Below are positions 25,133 to 35,968 of a stretch of 64,000 nt of DNA, piece by piece (position 1 is the stretch's first letter; the number at the start of each line of letters is the position of its first letter). The notes under the pieces are model-generated. The model searched no databases. It had not been told where the DNA came from and saw only the letters and a program-made list of their open reading frames with translations. Source of the DNA: Cordia subcordata (lineage: Eukaryota > Streptophyta > Magnoliopsida > Boraginales > Cordiaceae); the NCBI GenBank assembly GCA_028554755.1, contig JAPTOF010000006.1, positions 11,030,501 to 11,094,500 of the forward strand. The letters run 5' to 3'. The translations under genes were made by a program, and so were the position numbers.

Positions 25133-25455
25133 CTAATGTGACACCCGTGCGATACACGGAGAGCAACATATGTGATTGGATATATTAAAACTATAGATTT
25201 TTACATCTTACTAAATAGTTATTGAAACAATAATATACTATGAAATTAATAAAATAATTATTGATATATATAAAAAAGAGCATAATATTAATTAAATTAA
25301 AATATTTAATACAGGAGTGGAACTGAATAAATGATGGAAAAACAAAAAATGACCTAAAAATGGGCATATTTAATTGATAAGTAATTATGAAAAACTTATC
25401 ATATAGAACGCCACTTGACAGCACGAAATTACAACTTATTTTGCTTTATTATATA
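25133..25455 (-). mobile_element. Non-autonomous Helitron-like element A
   Basis: On the minus strand it starts with TTATATAATAAAGCAAAATA...TAATTTCGTGC and ends ATCGCACGGGTGTCACATTAG|T. That end resembles the Helitron 3' terminus: a short CCGTG/CACGG hairpin just before a CTRR-like end. It aligns in opposite orientation with 45990-46326. No Rep/Hel coding sequence is present. Confidence 0.5.
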
Positions 25456-25458
25456 ACT

Positions 25459-25905
25459 AGTCTAACACCCGTGCCATGCATACGTTGCGCAATATATGAT
25501 TGGTTTTTTTTTTAAGAAAAAGTATTTTATATTACTAAATATTACAATCAATTGTATTTTACCATATATAGCACTAATTATTTTTATAGTACAACAAATC
25601 AATTAAAATAGACCAATATTTGATAGGAACTAAATTAGTGAGTTACCATAGATATATACAATCAATCCAGATTGCATGTCATGATCTTCTGTTGTAATAT
25701 GTAAATATTAAAATAAATTAGTAAATCAATACAAATTTTACTAAATAAGGGAATTTTGAATAAATTTGAATATAAATCTTGATGGTTGAATGAGGTGCAA
25801 TTAGAGTTTCGATACTTAAATAGTCGTAGATTGAGACTTGAAAATAAGAATACATAACAGAAGGTTATATTTGTGCGACACTTGTCAGTATTATATTAAA
25901 TTGAG
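25459..25905 (-). mobile_element. Second Helitron-like element directly adjoining A
   Basis: Immediately next to element A, a second terminus on the minus strand reads GGCACGGGTGTTAGACTAG|T, a canonical CTAG end. Its other end is probably near 25890-25905, where ATAATACTGACAAGTGTCGC resembles the start region of element A. The two would lie head to tail in the same orientation. The distal boundary is approximate. Confidence 0.4.
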
Positions 25906-26215
25906 TTTTTCTTTATATATATATATTAAAGAAAGAAAAAATAATCTTACAAAATCTGAACAGAAAAGAGTTTATGGCAGTTGTTTCTTCAGAAATAGGG
26001 ATGAGTGAAGTTGTTTGCATAATTAAAAAAAAAGCTTCGGCTACTAATTAATAGAGCAATTAATTGTTCATATTACATTGGAAAATATCCGAAAAAATTG
26101 GTTAGCAAGAACTTAAAAAACAATTATTTATATATCTTAAAAGTTTTTAAGGATGTGATTACTAAATGAAAAAATGCATGAAAGGCTTCCTTAGGGTATG
26201 CTAAAAATTTATAGC

Positions 26216-27625
26216 AAATGTGATGGGCGTCGAAACCACCAAAAATAATATTTTAATTCTTACCTCACAAATTTAATTTGTGTACGTGGTGAGAAAAGGG
26301 TCGAGTCCACAGGGATTGGGAGGTTATTTTATTCTAATTATGCCAATTAGATTACTCAACTAAGTTGCAACCAAAAAGGGGGGAATTAAATGCGAAATCA
26401 GTAAAATTAAGAAATCTGTTGCAACCAAAAAGGGGGGAATTAAATGCGAAATCAGTAAAATTAAGAAATCTGTCTAGAGCACTGATCACGCTACGTGGGC
26501 ACGCAATCTGACCAGAAAATAAAAAACGTAAATAAAAATAATAATGACTAAAATATGCAATTCTAAATTAATGCAATGCTGGAAAAACAGAAAATCAGTG
26601 AGACTTAAATCTAGCCTGAGGAACAATCGCAATTTTGGTCAACATATCCGATCATAGATGCAAAAATACTTTCAGCTATTTCGATAAATCAGTTATAATT
26701 AGCGGCTCGGCCTAATAATCTCATCTTTCCTTACAGAGTTAATAACAGTTTAAATCACTGCGATTTTTCCCATAATCCCCTTACCTATTAAATGTTCTAA
26801 TCCCCGGAAATGCCTGCATGATCTATCTAATGACAGCAATAAAAATCTAAAAAGATATGATTCTAAAAGTCAATACTCTCACGGTAATTGCTCATTTAGA
26901 TTGCGTAATTACATAGGAAACCTGGTTACCACTATGTTTAGATTAATTTGATTAATCTAACTGGCTATCTATTGTCATGCAATTAAATAATCGCGCGCAA
27001 AATTAAATAATCGCAGATCAATATGATTATTAAAGCAGTAAATACGCAAATACCGAAATATAATGAAAGGAATAAAAACACTTAGATCTCACGAATTTGA
27101 TGAACCGTAATCTTGATTATCCTCGGCTAGAAAAGAAAATTAGAACAGCTTGTCCATGAATTGCCAAAGAATGAAGTGAAAACTTTACTGTTGTCTGCTA
27201 AAGTTGTCTCTCTAAAGTACAAATAAGAGGTATTTATATAATACAAAACCCTAACCTATTTTCCAGGAAACATGACCCAAGAAAGAATAAAAAGGTAAAA
27301 GCCTAAATATAAGTCCAACAAAATAAAAAGCTTGCTAATATTTAATCTAGTTCCTTCCAAAAGCCCAGAAAAATATCTTCCATCTTAGTCAACTAAGTCA
27401 AACTCGCGTAGCAATCAAACGACATTTTTCCACGTGACAACGTCAATTTTGACCGCTACAAACTTGTCCAAAAAGCTTCAATATCTATATGTAATGCGTC
27501 CAACTCCTTTTCCTAAGCACATTTATGCAAAATTACATTAAAAACATCAATTAAGAAGCATTCCATTCCAAAATCAAGTGTATCTAACGTATAAATTAAA
27601 TACTTATTTAGAACTTATCAAAATG
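26216..27625. mobile_element. Solo LTR (1.4 kb) with 5-bp target-site duplication
   Basis: AAATG at 26216-26220 and again at 27621-27625 flank a 1400-bp segment that begins TGATGGGCGTCG and ends GAACTTATCA. TG...CA ends with matching TGAT/ATCA and a 5-bp duplication are the marks of an LTR retrotransposon LTR. No internal coding domains are present, so this is a solo LTR left by recombination. It contains a perfect 54-bp tandem duplication (26365-26418 and 26419-26472). The lineage cannot be assigned without a full-length relative. Confidence 0.75.
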
Positions 27626-28698
27626 ATGGAAGAAAAGTTTAGTATGTTAAGGTAAAAGAATAACTTAAACTAACGTAGCCCAAAAAAAAAAAAGAATAAC
27701 TTAAACTATTATTTAAGACATCATAATTTACTTCTTTGAAATGATTATTTCCCGGAATTTTATCCACATTAGTTTCTCAACATCATTTCTCTATCATTGT
27801 TAGCGTATAATGTGGATTATTTAATGAGTGGTATTGATAATAAATGAATAAATAAATAAATAATAAATACTTGTGTATAATATAGGGACTTATTATACGT
27901 TGTAATTAACTTTTTCTTTTTCTTGTCAATTGTAATTAACTAATTTAACAATGGTAAGATTCCACTATTTTTGTTGTATCACACGACCAACCAAAGTAAC
28001 ATACCTTATGTGGAAAATCTTTGTAGTAAACAACTTTATTTTCTGTTATCTACTTTGTTATGCATAATAATACTCGTAGTGTCGGACAAGGTAATAGTTG
28101 AACATAAAGTATTATGGAAATGAAAAAGAAAAAGAGAAATACACTTTTTGTAAACTTTCCCAGGTTCCCCATATCCTCCAATGAGAATTTCTCTTAATCT
28201 TCTACCTTGCATCAACACTTTTTCTCTTTCAATGGACGCCAGTCAAGCAGCAGTCCTTTTTGAACCGGTCATCTCTTTTTTATCTTCATCTAAAAGATTT
28301 TAGAGTTCTCTTAAATGTCCATGATGACCCAATATCTAATGACAAAATTCTTTTTTAACCCTCTAACCTTACTCAACTCTCCCTCTCTCATAAAATTCAA
28401 ACTTGAATTTCTTACTCTTAAAACAAGTAGTGTTAACCACTCAAACTATTCCTTGAACCTCAAGCATCCATACGTAAATATGAAAAAATGCCACGTTTTC
28501 AAGAATGATTTCAACTTCTCACTTTCAGATCATGATCTTGACATGCTAACCACAAGCCACCAAATGCATCAACAAGGAAGATAGTCCATTTGGTGCCAAA
28601 AGTCTCAAGAATTTGGCTAGTGTATCCCAAGGGGTTAGTCAAAGAATTATTAGACAAAATTCTTCAAATGAGACACCTTGCGAAAGATAACATGGTTT

Positions 28699-28984
28699 TT
28701 ATTTTTCAAGACTTTTTTTTTTTTTTTGGGGTCAAAAGAGATAACATTACAAACCGAGAAGAAACATTATCCTACACCTTGTAGGATTACATCTTTTAGT
28801 AGAATAGTATTAAAAGCATCAGGTAAGGAAAACATCCAATTAAAAGGAAGATTGCCAAAAAGTATTTGCTTCTAAATTCAATCTGCAGCAGAGTTACTAC
28901 TTCTCTTAACAATAACCCATTGAAATTCTTTAATCTCTGAAGCAATCTTCTTAGAATCCTCAATAATAGTTATTTTTCAAGACT
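28699..28984 (-). mobile_element. 5'-truncated LINE insertion with 15-bp target-site duplication
   Basis: TTATTTTTCAAGACT occurs at 28699-28713 and 28970-28984. Between them the minus strand encodes the tail of a LINE RNase H domain (IIEDSKKIASEIKEFQW, VIVKRSSNSAAD) followed by stops and a decayed LPDA.NTILLKDVIL-type C-terminus. It ends in an A-run (T-run at about 28714-28727 on the plus strand). Poly(A), 5' truncation and the perfect duplication show target-primed reverse transcription. Confidence 0.85.
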
Positions 28985-28999
28985 AGGTTGTTAACATTA

Positions 29000-31480
29000 G
29001 TTAGATTTCTCGTCAAGCAAATAGGGTCACGGATTACCATGCAAAAAATAGTTTTAGATTAGCCTTTTTTTTTAAAATATTTTGACATGTAGTCTTTAAT
29101 TAATTTGTCCCTTCTTTCATTGTCATAATTGATAGTAGCTTTTGTTGTCTTTAATATGAAAAAATTTGCCTTTTCATGTTTTTCTATTTTCCTTCTTTTT
29201 TTTTCAATATAATATTAGAGTTACCATTTATATCTTATCATTAACAAAGTTTCTCTCATTTTATTTTCTTTTTTTTTAAAAAAAAAATCATGGTGGCTCT
29301 TGATATTCTATTGGATACCAGTCTTTTCAATCTAATCGTGCTTTTTCTGAAGCATGAAAAAGCATATTTTGCCTTTCTCGTGTCGCTATTTACTTTTGCA
29401 TTTGTCATGGCTTTGCTAATCGCTTGGCTCTGAAGCATTAGCTACTGAATGCCTCCACATTAACAATTCAGTCACCAAATTCAAGTTAATCTCTAATTAG
29501 AGTTTAAGAGAATTGTTATAATATAATTAAGATTTTAGTATCATTTTTTATGTCGTGACCACAGTTTAGTTGACTTTAGTATTATTTCTCACATCCTAAC
29601 AACAATTTAGTTGATTCCGTTGTTATATTACTTTCTTCATTAATTTATTTCTCTATTCATAACACGAGTATAAGAGACTCGCGTATAATGGTCATCTTCT
29701 TCGTATTAAGAGCCACCTCTTTTTTTCTCTCTTTTTTCGCAAAACTAAATCCTTGATGACATACAAATTCTGATATAAAATTGAAAGATTATGACAAGCT
29801 ATATTCCGAGGTTGATCTAAAGCTGCAAAGTCAAAACTCTACCTCAAGTTGATAATTTCTTTTATTTGATTATGTACACATCACTGAGTGAGCAAGACAA
29901 TTACATCACTTTATTTATCCATTCCATTCGCAAGCAGCAACCAGAACCGCAAGATCTGGGTCGTAAGCGAGGCAGGTGAGATTAAGCATGCCAAAAGGCA
30001 TTCCGCTTTTGATAGATCGTAATCATATTGCGAGAGGTTCAAAATATTTACAAATTATTTGTAACTACTTGAAAGATCTATTTTTATTTCATTAATCTTT
30101 CTTATAATGTTATTCATTACGAGGAGATGATAAAATAAGAGACGATTAGAGGAGCAACTTATTGTAACACAGTGGTGATGGATGACATTTTGAAAAGCAA
30201 AACATTTGCCGACTTCACTTTGGTTGGCCGAAAATAACTCAAACATCAGCAACTTGCAAGCAAATAAGAAGATAAATAAACAAAGGACAAAGAAGGGCTG
30301 ACTAAGCAACTAGGCAAGTGGTTTTTGTACAAAAAGTTATTTACCTGAAATAAATTTTTATAAAAAAAGTATTTATAAACGTTCAAAATAAAAACAACCA
30401 AATGCTCTCGTAAGAGTACAAGCCCCTTTATAAACCCAGTGTGCTTTCAATTTCTTTAAAACAAAACAAGAAAAACACAAATTGCAAGTATGATGTGATG
30501 GGGTTGGTGAGGAATGACTTCAAGAATCGAGGCAGATCCTTTCAAGCATGATTCTTCGTTTAATAATGATGCATGCTTCAAATTATTCTTCTTAGTTTAA
30601 TTTACTGGCGTTATTAAACGTTGTAAAGAGATTTAAATCCGTGTTTAACGTCTACGAGAGGCCTTCAAGCTCGTTGCTCCGGCGAGCATTTCCCTGAGAA
30701 ACCAAAATCAGCTGTACCCTTTTCTTTTCCGCCTCCGTTGCTGAGCAATCAACAATCTAATCCTCCTCTTGTAACATCCGCCTACATAGTACGGACACTT
30801 GGCCTCAACTACAAAAAAGTCCTCGCATTATAAATTAAAAATTGAAGATATTAACATGTGATTAGTAATAAAAGAAAATAAAGTTAACCAAATTTCAAGT
30901 AATCGAGTACTCTAAAGACGTTGCAGCGATGGGAATAAAAGGAAAACACTATCTATTTATTAAGTTGAAGTTTTTTTTTTTTTTTTTTCGTCCTAGTTTG
31001 AAGTACATATATTAGAACGTAACAGTGCATCCAAAACGTGATTTAACAGAATCAAAAACAATAAGAAAACTGGAAAAGAAAAACCAATTTTGCATTGGGT
31101 CGTGCTAGAAATGGGAGAAACTTGGTGGATCAGAGCGTGACAAGAAAATTAAAACTATTAAATTTCTTTCATAATATTACAAGAAAAATTCAATCCCATA
31201 CACACCCTCCATTAGCTCTAATACAATTCTTGTTACAAGACCGTAAACATCTAGTTGAGCAAGTATGCCATCCAAATTGGTCACAGAAAAACCAAATCAA
31301 AATATACCAAATCTTATCCCATTAAGTGAGATCGACTATTGGGTCCCAAAAAAATTAATCCCCATGATTTGATATACTAATCCTGAAAATTCTAGGAAAA
31401 AAAAACCCTTAATATTTACACCTAAACCGAGTGAGATCATACAATTCCTTTTCCATCAGAAGAAAACAATCTTCAGATAT
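29000..31480. other. Gene-free or unresolved spacer
   Basis: No complete gene is supported. Two GC-richer patches stand out: minus-strand 29930-30060, open in two frames, and minus-strand 30708-30808, an exon-like open stretch with an acceptor. Neither can be linked to a gene. The rest is AT-rich with T-runs. Confidence 0.35.
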
Positions 31481-31497
31481 GTAGTTTTGATTGATGA

Positions 31498-31994
31498 TCA
31501 GAAAGAGTATTCCATCTTCTGCAATCGATCCTTGAGCATCCCACTATACAAAGCAGCTCGATTAGCAGGCATTTTCTGAACTCCAAGAACATCAGAGCCA
31601 CAAGAAATGGCATGAAATCTTGAAATTTTCTTGTGTTTCTTTCTATACTCTTCACCATTCCCACTTGAATCCTTCACATCATCTGCAAAATGGACTTTCT
31701 TCTTCTTCCCCTTCCCCTCATTTTTCTTGTTCCCTAAAATCCCACATAAAAAAGAGAAAAAAAGAAACCATGAATTCATCAATTTGCTGTGCTGCAACAG
31801 AAAAAGATTGGAAAAAATTAGAAAAGGAAATGGTGGATTTTTTTTAAAGTACCTGAAGATAAGCAAGATTTGAGAATTTGATTTCCACGAGGGGAATGCT
31901 TATCCCTGAGAAGATCAAGGAGGACTAATGTGCCAGCAGAGACAGCCATGGCTGTTGCGACGACCAAACCATGAGAGCTGAACAATCCAGACAT
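31498..31994 (-). CDS. Small plant-specific membrane-anchored protein of unknown function (2 exons)
   Basis: Exon 1 is 31994-31853 (MSGLFSSHGLVVATAMAVSAG..., donor TCTTCAG|GTACTT) and exon 2 is 31733-31498 (acceptor TTTTAG, GNKKNEGKGKKKKVHFADD... to ...RLQKMEYSF stop). The phases agree and the protein is 125 residues. Residues about 9-28 form one hydrophobic helix, probably a signal anchor. A Lys-rich stretch follows, then VHFADDVKDSSGNGEEYRKKH and, near the end, MPANRAALYSGMLKDRLQKM. The same layout (hydrophobic helix, Lys block, V-F-A-E/D-V-K-D, NGEEYRK, MPANR-ALY-G) recurs in small plant proteins of unknown function that I recall. The intron is 119 bp. A TTATATAAAG TATA box at about 32086-32095 lies some 90 bases upstream of the ATG. 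Confidence 0.85.
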
Positions 31995-32177
31995 AATAGC
32001 TAAAAGTGGGGTATTCCAGAAAAGTATGGTTGTAATGTAAAGCAAGTTGACACGAATGGTGAAAGATTTTTAAACCTTTCCTTCTTTATATAACATATGT
32101 AATAAAAAATACTAAGTGGGTTTTTAAATTGTGGACTATGTAAAGAATCACATAGGAAACAGTCCTATATATACATA

Positions 32178-32183
32178 TCCATA

Positions 32184-32215
<32 letters not shown>

Positions 32216-32265
32216 ACAATCACATAGGAAACAGATATATATATATATATATATATAGATATATA
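32178..32265. repeat. Compound (CT)n/(TA)n microsatellites
   Basis: A (TC)n run at about 32184-32203 passes into (TA)n. The flanking sequence ATCACATAGGAAACAG occurs twice (about 32146 and 32219), followed by another (TA)n run to about 32257. This suggests a local duplication of a microsatellite and its flank. Confidence 0.75.
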
Positions 32266-32294
32266 AAGATCGAGATTTTATCTCTCAGAGTACC

Positions 32295-32400
32295 CAGCAA
32301 TAAGAGTTGAAATCGATTGCAGTTTATAACCTAGGTTCAATTCCAGTCAGCAATAAGAGTTAAAATCGAATGCAATTCATAACATGGGTTCAATTTCAGT
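32295..32400. repeat. 53-bp tandem duplication
   Basis: Two head-to-tail 53-bp units (32295-32347 and 32348-32400) both begin CAGCAATAAGAGTT and end in GGTTCAATT(C/T)CAGT, with about eight differences. The GGTTCAATTCC core resembles a tRNA B box but no tRNA fold is apparent. Confidence 0.8.
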
Positions 32401-33225
32401 CCCCTATTATAGATTAGTATTCTCGACTTATTTGTTGCTCAATAGAAGAGTCATGCAATACACTAAAAAATTGTCAATTAGTGGTTGGACTCCAACAATG
32501 AAATATTTAAATATTTTTTATTGTAAAAAAAATCAAAATTTTCTCATAATATTATAACGTGGGACAAGGATTCAAAATTGTTATACATGATGGGAGGCCT
32601 GGAAGGAAGACGTAAAGAATCTAGAAATATGTGGTTGCACAAACGGTCAAGTTTGAGTCCCAATTTGCAATGAAGAGCCCCACCGGGCCCGGCTGGGAAT
32701 AAATGACTTTGACTCGCGGGGTTTTACAAGGAGGCAAGGAAAGAAGCCATGGGACACTTTCGTTTGGTTGTTTGGGAGTCTGGGAAGGGGTTGAGACTGT
32801 TAGTGTTACCTGTCGAGTTTTGAATCTTTCGGCAGTCACCATCTATGTTGTACGTGTCGAAACTATAGACATTCCAACCTAAGTCCGGAGATCTTTGGCA
32901 CCATTCGTGGTTATTAGCCAGTCCAGATTCATTTTAGATTTTCTTATAATGTTATAATATTATAAGAGATTAAGTAAGATAAGTTTAGTGGTTTTATTGG
33001 TTAACCGACCAAAGAATCTCCAATGGTTAAGTTCCGGTTTCGAGCAAACATAAAAGGAAGTAAGTCGTTAGGATGAGCAAAGGATTCTTGCATATTTATA
33101 GGCTGAGCATGTTAGAGTTTAGATTAGACTAGGGGTTCCAAGTACAATTCAAATAGGGGTCAGAAAATTTGGACCCGAACTAGCTTAGGTCTTGCTTTTT
33201 GAGAAGCTCGCTCGACTAAATTGGA

Positions 33226-33440
33226 GCTTGTTTGGATTGATTCCTTTTAAGAAAAAATATTTTTTTAAAAAAAAATTACATTAAATTTATAATAATTATT
33301 TAATTTAACTTTTAAAAAAGTTAAAAATCTAAAAATAGGTCAAATATAATTTTTTTTTAAAGTCAGAATTTTCAGATTTTCAAAAAAAATTATTTTATAA
33401 AAATTATTAAAAAACACTTTAAAAAAAAGACAATCCAAAC
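33226..33440. mobile_element. AT-rich MITE-like element
   Basis: The left end is CTTGTTTGGATTGATTCC, the right end is GACAATCCAAACATA, and the interior is A/T-homopolymer-rich. It has the same terminal pattern as 4837-5050, about 51868-52103 and about 62909-63060. Target-site duplication is unclear. Confidence 0.5.
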
Positions 33441-34099
33441 ATATCTTTGGCGTCCTTCAGGTCGAATTGGGTCGAGCCCAACGTCCATTAAAACTTAATA
33501 TTTTTACAGCTGGTGGCTGTGTGGTTTGCAAGCATCGTAACTTCATCTACATCTTGATGAAATCCCTCCATATACCTAGGCGAAAATAACTACGATGGCA
33601 TCGTCTGATTAGTTGATTGCCAACAAATTTGGCTCCAAATAGAATAGTCAAGGTGGTACGTCAAAATCTTACTCCAAATAAAATTAGTGGATCTGGCAAT
33701 GCGACAAAATTGATTCTTCCTTGCCGTGTTCTTTTGTCTATATGCACACCACCAATATCAAATCCATTGCCCTCCAAAAATTTCTTGCATTTATCGTCTA
33801 GCTGAATCTCTTGACACTTGTGTACACAGAATTGGTCCTTAACACGGCTTAGACACAATTCATGGAAAAATTGGGGTCCAGCTTAGTAATCAAGTTCAAT
33901 TCTCAATTTTAGATTGAATACCGTTACTTATTTAATGATTGAATTGCAAAGCTGATTTTTTCACCTAGAGTTTACTGCTCCAAGGTCAAATTCATGCCCC
34001 TTGTTACAAATATTATATTGTCTTTGATTAATTTAGAATATGTGATATACGTCGTGGGTCGTACGGAAAAAATTCATGTATTGAACGAAAAAAAAAAAA

Positions 34100-35960
34100 A
34101 ATAATCCAAACAAAACCTGAAAACACTGTCTAGCACCTAATATTGTACTCAAGAGTCTTGATTTGGCTTCAAACACAAGCCACAGAAGAAAAGCACTTGT
34201 AAATAATGCATTTTGGATGAGACATCTGCCGGGTACGTGGAGATTAACCATTCAAAATACATCAAAACAACGAAAAACTTTTCACTGTTTATCACTAATT
34301 AATCCTATGGACAAAATAAAATTGATCAAAGTTAAATAATACATCCGCGGGGGGTACGTGGAGACTTGGGATTTTTTATCAATCTTTTTCAATTGACGTT
34401 TGATGTGTATATATGGATATGATATGTCTACATCTGTGCATGCTTCATGCATGTATCACACACACACACAATTGTGTGGCTCCACACGTTTCCAAGATGA
34501 CACCCCCACAAGGTTAGAATTCTCACGGGTACGTGAACCGAAAGATCTCATATTTGGGGAACCTTTTAAATTTGAACTACACACGTCTCATAATTTGTTT
34601 GATCAATTTCATGTTTGCCCATGGAGGGTCATGAGAAAATTATCCAGTCTATGGACATATTGTAAAGGGAGGAAGGAAATTTATCCTACCTTCTAACAAG
34701 AGAAGAGTCGGAAGGAGGAATTTTTATAAGCCACTCAATTGTCATCTCTCCTAAATGATGTCACAGAGAGTTGAAATCCTTAAAAACCATTCAGCTATCG
34801 CCTCTTGGGTGAGGTTGCATCGTATACATGAGCATTTGAAGATAATAGTAAAATTCACTAAAGTCTTGAAATAGATAATGAGTTTAAGTTTCATCTCCCA
34901 TCAAGTTAAAAAAAAAAAATTGTTTATTTGCTAATTAAAAGAATATGTTTTATGTGTGAAGGACGATAAAATAATAATCAAATATATATGAAGAAACGTG
35001 TTAAAATAATAAACCAAATATCTATGTCCAAAATATCAGTTCCTCACCTCGTTCCCACATCTCTCCCATGAATCTTTTCTGCCTCTTTCCCGTGAAGGAA
35101 ATGTTGTGATAAGTTTGGATTTTTATTGTAGCCAAGGTTCCTTGTAAAATTGCAACTTCACCCTTTAGAGGGTATTTGGCTTTACTTATTTAGTCACTTA
35201 TAAGCATTTAGAAAACACACCCTCTCACATGCTTTGTACTATTTGGTGTTTACAAGCCACAAATAAGCATTGCCAAACTCGCTTTTAGTTTAACCGGGAA
35301 AAAGATGATCCTCAATAAGATTAACCATAAAGTTAAAAGAAAGTTCTGATAAAAATTGAAAAATGTCATGCAAAATATCAAACAGAACAAAGAAAGTTAA
35401 ACAAAAATGTGACTGTATACATTTCAAAAGTAGTACACAAGGCAGATATATATATGTCGTTTGGGTTGTCAAAAGAGTTTCTCATTCATGTCTATTTAGT
35501 GTTGCAGTCCATTAATTTCCTTTGCTCAAAAGTTAAAATACACTAAAATGATTATGGACCAAGTAAATTTATGAGTGCTTTGCCAGGATTTCAAATATCA
35601 CAAACTTGAATGATATAAATATTGGCATAAAAAGATCAAAAGTCCTTAAACTGCATCTGTGCTATGTGCTACATTCACTAATTGGATTTCCTGAGAAGAT
35701 CAGCAAATTGATCAGCTTGTAACATGAGATAAAGTATGACACAAATGGCACTAACAAAATGACTGAAATATTGATCAATTCATAGTCTGGCAAATACAAA
35801 ATCAGTAGAGCATCTAAATACAAAACCAGCAACATATCTAGTCAACCCCCAATACACACTGTCAGAAAGTGGCATGTCTGAGTATGAAACCAAACGTAAT
35901 TTATTGTTCATGAAAAGGGCTAATGTAAGAAGAAACACCAATTTATTACTCTGAATGGGG
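34100..35960. other. Gene-free spacer downstream of the PLD gene
   Basis: No supported coding region. There is a (CA)n microsatellite at 34458-34469. A short element-like stretch at about 35170-35285 has GGTATTTGGCTTTACTTATTTAG at one end and GCATTGCCAAACTCGC at the other, similar to the GTTTGGC/GCTTATAAGC MITE group. The part near 35960 is the 3' flank of the PLD gene. Confidence 0.35.
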
Positions 35961-35968
35961 GGTGTAGC

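Noticed and set aside
29930..30060. GC-richer minus-strand stretch open in two frames (for example YDLSKAECLLACLISPASL)
   Set aside because: No acceptor, promoter or partner exon could be found, and a second frame is equally open, so coding status cannot be argued.
32328..32400. Possible tRNA gene (GGTTCAATTCC-like B box)
   Set aside because: No cloverleaf stems or A box fit around it; it is part of a 53-bp tandem repeat.
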